The position numbers and the translations under genes are program-made. Under the pieces are notes generated by a model, which saw only the letters and a list, made by a program, of their open reading frames with translations, made no database searches and was not told the DNA's origin. From an uncultured Prevotella sp. (GTDB lineage Bacteria > Bacteroidota > Bacteroidia > Bacteroidales > Bacteroidaceae), in the NCBI GenBank assembly GCA_900544825.1, contig UQWP01000082.1:1-13063 (forward strand): DNA of 13,063 nucleotides, given 5' to 3'. Each line of letters opens with the position of its first letter. Positions within the stretch are counted from its first letter, which is position 1. Shown one piece after another: positions 1 to 5,985 of the stretch.

Positions 1-113
1 ATTTATGCTAAATTTCGTTAACCGTATTCATTTTTATTATTATAGTTCATATTCAATGTCTTTATTCGTCTAGTTTTCCATAATCAATGATTAACTATTA
101 TAAACTCTATGAC
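1..113. other. AT-rich window edge, no feature seen
   Basis: This is AT-rich sequence downstream of the stop codon of the minus-strand ABC ATPase gene. I see no convincing open frame, no stem-loop followed by a T-run, and no promoter pair that I could defend. How the ABC operon ends is therefore not resolved here. Confidence 0.5.
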
Positions 114-761
114 TTACATTCGATAATACAATCCATTCAGCTCTTCCAAGCTGGCAACCTCCCTCGTTTGCCCATTCTCCATATACATCAACCTATCAGA
201 TATTCGGTCGATGGCTGCAAAATTATGGTCGGAAACGATGATGCCCTTCGTTTTCTTGGCCTCTTTTAGCAAGTCGATTACATGCTCCACAGCCACAGGC
301 GACAAACCCGCAAAAGGCTCATCCAATATCACGAAAGGAACTGACGACTGAAGGAATATAAAAATTTGGAAATACTTCAAGAGTCCACCCGATAGCTCTC
401 CTACCTTGCAGTCGTAGATGTCTTGTATCAATTCATCCTGTATATCATCTTTATGATAACCTTCCATTCGCAAGATGGTAGAGACTCTCAATCCTCTCGG
501 AATATACTCAAACTGCGGTTGCATCCTCAGCATTCCACTACGAAAAGCCTTACCCGTATAAACCTTACCACCTATCCGCACAAAGGAATGGGCACCACGA
601 CGGGTGCCAAAGATAATTTCCAGCATCGTTGACTTACCACAGCCATTACGCCCCAGCAAGCCCACGACCTCACCTTGCTTACAGTTGATGTAAGCACCTT
701 TCAATATCTCATGGCCGTCTATCTCATAATAAATACTATCAGCCTCTAATACCAAAAACAT
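114..761 (-). CDS. ABC transporter ATP-binding protein (stand-alone ATPase)
   Basis: This cytoplasmic ATPase subunit would power an ABC transporter. In the 215-aa form chosen here, the Walker A motif GRNGCGKST is at residues 37-45, a Q-loop region (MQPQFEYIP) at about 80-88, the signature LSGGL at 123-127, Walker B with VILDEP at 144-149, and the H-loop His in SDH at 177-179. The length is that of a single nucleotide-binding domain with no fused membrane domain. Upstream in-frame ATGs exist at 767 and 794. I chose 761 because the family usually begins a few residues before the first beta-strand (here LVLEADSIYY) and because it minimises overlap with the preceding gene, whose stop lies at 746-748. 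The overlap suggests translational coupling to the 111-aa membrane protein, a plausible permease partner. The substrate cannot be read from the sequence. The ATPase call is very secure; the exact start is not. Confidence 0.93.
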   Translation of the reverse strand: MFLVLEADSIYYEIDGHEILKGAYINCKQGEVVGLLGRNGCGKSTMLEIIFGTRRGAHSFVRIGGKVYTGKAFRSGMLRMQPQFEYIPRGLRVSTILRMEGYHKDDIQDELIQDIYDCKVGELSGGLLKYFQIFIFLQSSVPFVILDEPFAGLSPVAVEHVIDLLKEAKKTKGIIVSDHNFAAIDRISDRLMYMENGQTREVASLEELNGLYYRM

Positions 762-1081
762 AGCCATTTCAATAAAAAGTGAATACTCAAACAAAGCGTG
801 GCGGAAATGCCAAACGACGCTGCATAAAGCTTAGGAATGGTCCACGAAGCATTATAATAGAAGAAGAACACCGACTTCTTGAACACCAACTTGCCTATAG
901 CATCCAGCAGCAAGCCCCATATCGTGTAGAAATACAAGAAGACCTTGACGGCTTCCTCTATTCCCTTTTCCCTAAAGACGATACAACCTGTCACCAAAGC
1001 AAAAGGTATGGTAACCCACAGCGTGCTCTTATAGAACGCCCATAGGTAACGGAGTCGTAAGAAAAGTCTATCTAAGTTCAT
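746..1081 (-). CDS. small three-helix membrane protein, function unknown
   Basis: This 111-aa protein matches no family I recognise. Hydrophobicity suggests three membrane segments at about residues 19-36, 45-63 and 85-108. The N-terminus is short and basic (Arg and Lys before the first segment), and the loop between segments two and three is aromatic-rich with Lys-Lys. It has no signal-peptide cleavage site or lipobox. It starts 26 nt after the sigma-factor stop, preceded by a purine-rich AAGGTGAAA that could act as a ribosome-binding site, and its 3' end overlaps the ABC ATPase gene. Position suggests either a small permease-like partner for the ATPase or a membrane-bound regulator of the sigma factor. 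Neither is shown by motif. That it is a gene rests on its tight fit between two clear genes on the same strand. Confidence 0.75.
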   Translation of the reverse strand: MNLDRLFLRLRYLWAFYKSTLWVTIPFALVTGCIVFREKGIEEAVKVFLYFYTIWGLLLDAIGKLVFKKSVFFFYYNASWTIPKLYAASFGISATLCLSIHFLLKWLCFWY

Positions 1082-1093
1082 ATTTTCACCTTA

Positions 1094-1107
1094 TATTATA
1101 TATAATA
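1094..1107. repeat. 14-bp perfect AT palindrome between sigma and membrane-protein genes
   Basis: TATTATATATAATA equals its own reverse complement and fills about half of the 26-nt gap directly after the sigma-factor stop codon. It contains only A and T, so it could arise by chance or could serve as a weak promoter element or a processing site. No T-run follows it, so it is not a terminator. Confidence 0.4.
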
Positions 1108-1623
1108 CTACATCGCCTCCTGCATCATCGCTCTCATCTGCTTGCGGGAAGTGAAGAGCTGAGACTCTATGGTACGCTTAGACACCTGAAGCTCTTCTGC
1201 GATATCACCAACTGTCATATCATCATAGAGACTCATGCGATAAACCTTGGCACAGGCTGGAGACAGACGACTAATACCGGCATTCACGATTCTCAATGCA
1301 TCATGATACTCGGCAAGGCGCTCTGCATGACTATGCTGAAGCTCCATCTCATACTTCTTGCTCTCCTCCATCTGATGACGGAAGATGCGGCGGCGGAGAA
1401 CATCCTTCACCTTGTTGGCGGTGATGGTATAGGCAAACGACTTGATGGTTGCCTCGTTGATGATGCCCTCGAAGGTCATCATCTTGATGAAAGCATCCTG
1501 TACCAAATCCTCAGCCTCCTCACGGTTGCCCAAGCGGGAAGTTGCGAAATTGACGAGTTCATTCTGATGAACGGTGTAGAAAGCGGCAATGATTTGCGCC
1601 TGGTTATTTGTTGTCTGTTCCAT
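1108..1623 (-). CDS. ECF-type RNA polymerase sigma factor (sigma-70 family)
   Basis: This is an alternative sigma factor of the extracytoplasmic-function class, predicted to redirect RNA polymerase to a specific promoter set. In the 171-aa form, sigma region 2 spans about residues 12-80 with the core-binding helix EAEDLVQDAFIKM at 36-48. Region 4 spans about 118-168 with a helix-turn-helix at about 136-156 (TVGDIAEELQVSKRTIES). Regions 1 and 3 are absent, as is normal for ECF factors. The frame is open to an earlier ATG at 1746, but that would add 41 residues that do not look like a sigma N-terminus and would run across the -7 box at 1655-1662, so the ATG at 1623 is preferred. No FecR-type anti-sigma gene is adjacent; instead a small membrane protein and an ABC ATPase follow. 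Target genes are unknown. Confidence 0.93.
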   Translation of the reverse strand: MEQTTNNQAQIIAAFYTVHQNELVNFATSRLGNREEAEDLVQDAFIKMMTFEGIINEATIKSFAYTITANKVKDVLRRRIFRHQMEESKKYEMELQHSHAERLAEYHDALRIVNAGISRLSPACAKVYRMSLYDDMTVGDIAEELQVSKRTIESQLFTSRKQMRAMMQEAM

Positions 1624-1654
1624 AATCGTTTGATAGTTGTTTTGATTTCTGCTG

Positions 1655-1662
1655 CAAAGGTA
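1655..1662 (-). promoter_or_regulatory. -7 box of the sigma-factor promoter
   Basis: On the minus strand this reads TACCTTTG, an exact match to the Bacteroidota -7 consensus TAnnTTTG. It would place the transcript start about 25 nt before the ATG at 1623. No clear TTTG lies 19-21 nt upstream, so the -33 element is weak or replaced by an activator. A direct repeat at 1690-1723 lies about 30-60 bp upstream, where an activator would sit. Confidence 0.65.
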
Positions 1663-1689
1663 GCACAAACCTTTTAAAACAGATGTATC

Positions 1690-1723
1690 AAACGTACCAA
1701 CGATATATGTGAAACGTACCAAC
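1690..1723. promoter_or_regulatory. 22-bp-period direct repeat, probable activator site of the sigma gene
   Basis: The 12-mer AAACGTACCAAC occurs exactly twice, at 1690-1701 and 1712-1723. The start-to-start spacing is 22 bp, so both copies face nearly the same side of the helix. They lie just upstream of the -7 box of the minus-strand sigma gene. On the minus strand each copy contains TACGTTT. LytTR-family response regulators are known to bind pairs of about 9-bp direct repeats with a similar period and a GTT core, so this resembles such a site. That identity is inference. Confidence 0.55.
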
Positions 1724-1767
1724 CTTTTTCCACTACTGATTATCAACTATTTACACTACCTGATTTC

Positions 1768-4700
1768 TTAAGAATACTGCGATGGCAATACCCCGAACAT
1801 CTCCTTGAAATGCTTGGAGAAGTTCTGCGGAGAGGCGAAACCGGTACGATAACATGCCTCCGAGACCGTGCATTTCTCCTCCTTCAGGAGCTTCGCTGCC
1901 GTCTTCAGTCTCACCGTTCTGATGAAGTCGGCAGGCGTCTGACCCGTCAGTGATTTCATCTTGCGATAGAGACTCATTCTCGACATTACCACATCAGTAG
2001 AAAGCGAATCGATGGTGTATTCCGAGTTGTCGATGTTCTTCTCGATGCAGGCGATTACCTCCTTCAGGAAATCCTCGTCTGGCGAAGAATCGGTCACCGT
2101 CTTCGGGTCGAGCGAGATGCTGTGCGAGAAGTCTCGCTGGCGTTTCTCCTGCTTTTCCAGCAGGTTGCTGATACGAGCCAGGAGAACCTCCATATCGAAT
2201 GGCTTGGCGATATAGGCATCGGCTCCTGCCTTGTAGCTGGCAGCTCTGCCCTCGTCTGTACTCCATGCCGTGAGCAGGATGATAGGAATATGCGAGGTCT
2301 CGATGTTCTCCTTGATGCGACGGCACATATCCGTGCCGTTCATTCTTGGCATCATCACATCACTCACGATGATGTCTGGATTTTCAGCCTCAGCCTTCAT
2401 GGCGCCTTCTATTCCATCTTTCGCCGTCAACACCTTATTATATATACGACCTAACTCCTGAGAGAGGAAATGAGAGAAGTCTTCATTATCCTCCACTACC
2501 AGCACAGTCTTCTCTATCTTTCGGGAAGTCTGTACCCCTACGGCACCATCCACCACATCATCCATCACAGGCGATGCAATGCAGTTCTCCTCAGAAGCCT
2601 CCTGCTGCACTTCACGCTTCAGGTCGGCAGGAATATCCACGATAAAGCGGGAACCCTTACCCTCTTCGCTTTCCAGCGAAACCTTGCCTTCGTGCAGCTG
2701 GATGTATTCATATACCATATTCAGCCCAATGCCCGAACCTATCTGTTGCGAGCTAGAATCCTGCTCCGTGCGATAGAATCGCTCGAACACATGCCCCTGC
2801 TCTTCCTTCGGAATGCCGCAGCCCGTATCTTCCACTACGATATGGGCACATCTTCTGCTATCCAGGATGCATTTCTCCAGACAAACGTTCACCTTGCCGC
2901 CAGCCTTCGTAAACTTGAAGGCATTGGAGAGAAGATTGGTCAATACCTTGCCTACCTTATCCTTGTCGAAATACATAAACAAGCCCTCGGTCTTGTCTTC
3001 GAACGTCAGACGGATGTTCTTCTGCTCAGCCAAAGGCATAAACTTCATCGTGGTATATTGGATAAACTCATTCAGATTTCCACTCTGCAGGTTCAGGCGC
3101 TCTCCATTCATCTCCATCTTGCGGAAGTCGAGAAGCTGGTTTACCAGCTGCAGCAAATCGCCTGCATTCCTGCTTACATCGTTCAGCTGATGGCGGGTTT
3201 CGTTATCCGTGGTGCGCTTCAGGATACTTCCTATAGGCGTGATGATGAGCGTGAGTAAGGTGCGGAACTCATGACTGATGTTGGTGAAGAAACGATACTT
3301 CATCTCCTCCAGTTCCTTGTATTTCTCATCCTCCATACGCTTGCGGTTCTGCTCCATCTTCCTGCGGTATCCCCATGTCAGGATGGCAATGAAGAACAGA
3401 AGATAGATGAGCTTCGCCCACCAGGTAGCCCACAGAGGTGGCTGCACCTCTATTAGGAGCTTGGCTGGCAGCTTGCTCCACACCTTGTCGAAACCGGCAG
3501 AATACACCTCCAGCTCATAGCTGCCCGGAGCCAAATCGGTGAAGTTGGCTCTGCCCACTCCATCCTGAGGATTAATCTCTATCCATCTGTCGCTCATTCC
3601 CTTGAGCCTGTATTTATAATAGGTATGCGAAGGCATATCGAAGTTCAAGCCCGAGAAGAGGATGGTGATGAAGTTCTCATGATGTTTCAATACCAGTTTT
3701 TCTGTTGCCGATAAGACGGAAGTCAGGATGGTTCTGCCATCTACCTCCTTGCCAGGCGATACCTCCTGGTTGTTCACCCAGAGAGAAGTAAAGATAGGAT
3801 GACCCGTATATTTCATCTCTTTCACATCGGCAGGATTCACGATGTAGTATCCATCCTGCGTACCGAAGAACAGGTTGCCCCCTGCCAGATACCCCACTGT
3901 CAGCCAGCCGAAGTTACTCTTTCCCAATTTGTTCTGGCTATCGAATACCATCAGTTTCATTTCTCCATCCTGCAAGCGCTGGAACCGGCAAAGACCATTT
4001 GGCGTTGTAACCCATACATTGCCATATCGGTCTTCTACCAAACCATTGATCATCTCGTTAGGCATTCCCTCCGCCTTTCCGAAGAAGCGGGACGACTTAT
4101 CCTTTGGATTGATGACGAAGAGTCCGTTGAGCGTACCTACCCATACCCAGCCCTGACGGTCGATGAGCAATGCCTTGCAAGGTCCGTTAAGCTTCACCTG
4201 CGTAGCCTCATCCTTCACCAGGTCCTTAGGAAAGAGGGCACGCCGGGTGGCTGGCGAATACACGAACAAGCCCTGGGTGGCAGCCACCCAGATGCGATGC
4301 AGCTTATCTTCCTTGAAATCGTTAACCACCTTATATTTCTCCAGCGCCTTATTTCCTAAAGGCACGATGCGCCTACTCTGCTCATCAAACCATCCGATGC
4401 CACCATGGTAATTCACCCAGATGCGATGCTCATAATCTTCCAGGAATCCACGCACAATATCGTAGTTGATATCCTTGGCAGGAATACCGCCCTGCATGAT
4501 ATGGTGGACAATACCCTTTTCTCGCAAGAACAGGCCCTGGCGGAAAGTTCCTGCCCAAAGTCTGCCCTTGCTATCCATCATACTCCGGATATAATCGGAG
4601 CCACCCAAAGAGATAGGAGAAGCCTGATGTCTCAGAGCATTCAAGGCAAACAAGCCTTTATCAGAAGATAGCAACGGCAAGCCATTCGGCAAATCGTTGA

Positions 4701-5769
4701 TGCGATAGCCGTTCATCTTCAGACCCATGGCTACAAAAGGGAAATAGGCAAACTGCTGCATGTTGGGATGATGGAGACAGAGTCCCTTGCTCCATAATCC
4801 GAGCAGCAGATTACCTCTACTACAGGCGATGCCCTGGATATCATCTATCAAGGTCTCGCCATCCAAGGTATGAATTTCAGTAAGAAGAGAGGTTTTGCCA
4901 TTGGGAGCGATGATCAGAAGACCTGACTGTCGGATGCTGGCATACGCCGTTCCATCTTCTGCAATACTGAGCACAACCAACGCTGCCGCCTCATTCTCAT
5001 ACCGATGCTGCCAATGATGGGTGGCAGTCGAAGAAGCCTGATAGGAAGCCACGCCGTGGTTCCACATCAGCCAAAGCTGATGCTTGTTCTGTGCAAACTG
5101 CATGAAGTCGCGTACAGGTACCTCTCCCTGCCAAACCCTCTCGACAGAAATCGTCTTGGTCATGGCTGCATTCATCCCCTTCACCCAGCCATCTGCATAA
5201 AGAAACCAATGGTTTCCATTGAAGTTGCAGACATCGCGCAACCCTTTGGTTCTTATCTTCATCTGCCGGCATGGATTCTCCTGCTCTCCAATCTTAGACG
5301 CTTTCACCATCAGCATCTTGCCCGATGCGGTGACAAACCAAAGGTCTTTCGCCGAATCGATGAAGAAATCACGAACTCTCTCCCTGATGCCCATCGAAGC
5401 CAGCAGCCCCTTGACATCCCGCACGTAGGCATCCTTCGTCAAATCGAACACGAGAAACTTTCCCAGTTCCTTGATCCATACCCGCTGTCTGGCATCTACA
5501 TACGCCGTGGAAAGCGCCGATACATAATCGGCAGCATAAGCCTCATCACCCATCGGAGGAACCGAATGGAAGGTGCACCCATCAAAAAAGGAAAGACTGG
5601 AGGATGTTCGTACGCCCAATCTGCCATCAGAAGTCCAGAAGAGAGCCTTCACCTCATCATCCGGCAAACCAGCGCTCGTATTGATGAGGCGAAAAGAAGA
5701 CTGGGCGCTAGCCAGAAGATGGCTAACGAAAAATACAATGAATATAAGGTATAGGCGCAATGCTTTCAT
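1768..5769 (-). CDS. hybrid two-component system regulator (HTCS) of the PUL
   Basis: This one-protein sensor kinase and response regulator is predicted to bind a glycan fragment in the periplasm and activate the divergent susC operon. Domains in order over 1333 aa are: a signal peptide at 1-22; beta-propeller (reg_prop) blades with W-V/W-A motifs, for example near 94-109, 401-417, 448-462, 491-506, 539-555 and 582-596; a Y_Y_Y domain at about 708-774; a membrane helix at about 783-800; HisKA with phospho-acceptor H833 in ISHEFRT; HATPase with the N-box around N945/N949 and G-boxes DTGCG (981-985) and GSGIG (1011-1015); a receiver with E1093/D1094, phospho-acceptor D1137, T1167 and K1189; and an AraC-type HTH at about 1236-1333. 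Length and order are typical of the class. One oddity is L838, where the H-box normally has Pro. It starts 216 bp from susC on the opposite strand, with its own good promoter. Confidence 0.97.
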   Translation of the reverse strand: MKALRLYLIFIVFFVSHLLASAQSSFRLINTSAGLPDDEVKALFWTSDGRLGVRTSSSLSFFDGCTFHSVPPMGDEAYAADYVSALSTAYVDARQRVWIKELGKFLVFDLTKDAYVRDVKGLLASMGIRERVRDFFIDSAKDLWFVTASGKMLMVKASKIGEQENPCRQMKIRTKGLRDVCNFNGNHWFLYADGWVKGMNAAMTKTISVERVWQGEVPVRDFMQFAQNKHQLWLMWNHGVASYQASSTATHHWQHRYENEAAALVVLSIAEDGTAYASIRQSGLLIIAPNGKTSLLTEIHTLDGETLIDDIQGIACSRGNLLLGLWSKGLCLHHPNMQQFAYFPFVAMGLKMNGYRINDLPNGLPLLSSDKGLFALNALRHQASPISLGGSDYIRSMMDSKGRLWAGTFRQGLFLREKGIVHHIMQGGIPAKDINYDIVRGFLEDYEHRIWVNYHGGIGWFDEQSRRIVPLGNKALEKYKVVNDFKEDKLHRIWVAATQGLFVYSPATRRALFPKDLVKDEATQVKLNGPCKALLIDRQGWVWVGTLNGLFVINPKDKSSRFFGKAEGMPNEMINGLVEDRYGNVWVTTPNGLCRFQRLQDGEMKLMVFDSQNKLGKSNFGWLTVGYLAGGNLFFGTQDGYYIVNPADVKEMKYTGHPIFTSLWVNNQEVSPGKEVDGRTILTSVLSATEKLVLKHHENFITILFSGLNFDMPSHTYYKYRLKGMSDRWIEINPQDGVGRANFTDLAPGSYELEVYSAGFDKVWSKLPAKLLIEVQPPLWATWWAKLIYLLFFIAILTWGYRRKMEQNRKRMEDEKYKELEEMKYRFFTNISHEFRTLLTLIITPIGSILKRTTDNETRHQLNDVSRNAGDLLQLVNQLLDFRKMEMNGERLNLQSGNLNEFIQYTTMKFMPLAEQKNIRLTFEDKTEGLFMYFDKDKVGKVLTNLLSNAFKFTKAGGKVNVCLEKCILDSRRCAHIVVEDTGCGIPKEEQGHVFERFYRTEQDSSSQQIGSGIGLNMVYEYIQLHEGKVSLESEEGKGSRFIVDIPADLKREVQQEASEENCIASPVMDDVVDGAVGVQTSRKIEKTVLVVEDNEDFSHFLSQELGRIYNKVLTAKDGIEGAMKAEAENPDIIVSDVMMPRMNGTDMCRRIKENIETSHIPIILLTAWSTDEGRAASYKAGADAYIAKPFDMEVLLARISNLLEKQEKRQRDFSHSISLDPKTVTDSSPDEDFLKEVIACIEKNIDNSEYTIDSLSTDVVMSRMSLYRKMKSLTGQTPADFIRTVRLKTAAKLLKEEKCTVSEACYRTGFASPQNFSKHFKEMFGVLPSQYS

Positions 5770-5802
5770 CTTGTCGTTATTCTTGTTTTTATCTTTAAGA
5801 TG

Positions 5803-5826
5803 GCAAAAGGATATACACCCTTTTGC
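5803..5826. repeat. 8-bp inverted repeat in the HTCS leader
   Basis: GCAAAAGG at 5803-5810 and CCTTTTGC at 5819-5826 are exact reverse complements separated by 8 nt. If HTCS transcription starts near 5835, this is a hairpin about 10-30 nt into its 5' leader. It could equally be a DNA operator. No T-run follows on the minus strand, so it is not a terminator. A second small palindrome, ATCTTTAAGAT, lies at 5791-5801. Confidence 0.5.
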
Positions 5827-5840
5827 TGAATAGAACGCTG

Positions 5841-5872
5841 CAAAGATAATGGTTTTCGCAAACTACACCAAA
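5841..5872 (-). promoter_or_regulatory. Bacteroidota housekeeping promoter of the HTCS gene
   Basis: Read on the minus strand, TTTG (5869-5872) is followed after exactly 20 nt by TATCTTTG (5841-5848). Both match the Bacteroidota -33/-7 consensus (TTTG, about 19-20 nt, TAnnTTTG). The predicted start near 5835 gives a leader of about 65 nt before the ATG at 5769. This fits constitutive low-level expression of the sensor, as expected for an HTCS that must be present before its ligand. Confidence 0.75.
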
Positions 5873-5906
5873 AGGTTTTTAGAAAAAGACACATTTTTTT
5901 GCTTTT

Positions 5907-5936
5907 TACGTAAGTATATTCTGCAGCACATACGTA
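5907..5936. promoter_or_regulatory. inverted repeat upstream of susC, candidate HTCS operator
   Basis: TACGTAAGT (5907-5915) and ACATACGTA (5928-5936) form an inverted repeat with one mismatch in nine and a 12-bp spacer that includes CTGCAG. It ends 49 bp before the susC ATG. No good TTTG/TAnnTTTG promoter precedes susC on the plus strand; the best -7-like string, TATATTCT at 5915-5922, lies inside the repeat. That fits an activator-dependent promoter. Binding by the neighbouring HTCS is inferred from position only. Confidence 0.5.
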
Positions 5937-5985
5937 CCAAAGGCAAAATTAAACGCAATTACAAACATTCAAACCTACAAGAAAG

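Noticed and set aside
762..794. Longer forms of the ABC ATPase starting at 767 or 794
   Set aside because: These extend further into the preceding gene and add residues before the usual first strand of the domain. They cannot be excluded, but they are less likely.
1624..1746. Longer form of the sigma factor starting at 1746
   Set aside because: The extra 41 residues do not resemble a sigma N-terminus and would overlap the -7 box and the direct repeat; the start at 1623 gives the normal ECF length.
1624..1767. Terminator between the HTCS gene and the sigma gene
   Set aside because: No stable stem followed by a T-run was found on the minus strand; read-through from HTCS into the sigma operon remains possible.
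2470..3258. 262-aa open frame on the plus strand opposite the HTCS gene
   Set aside because: It lies entirely antisense to the kinase-coding part of a clear 1333-aa HTCS gene and shows no recognisable domain or own translation signal; it is a by-product of codon use on the other strand. The same holds for the 5005-5754 plus-strand frame.
5891..5923. Consensus Bacteroidota promoter for susC (TTTG at 5898-5901 with TATATTCT at 5915-5922)
   Set aside because: The gap between the elements is only 13 nt instead of about 19-21, and the -7 box is imperfect; it does not qualify as a standard promoter.
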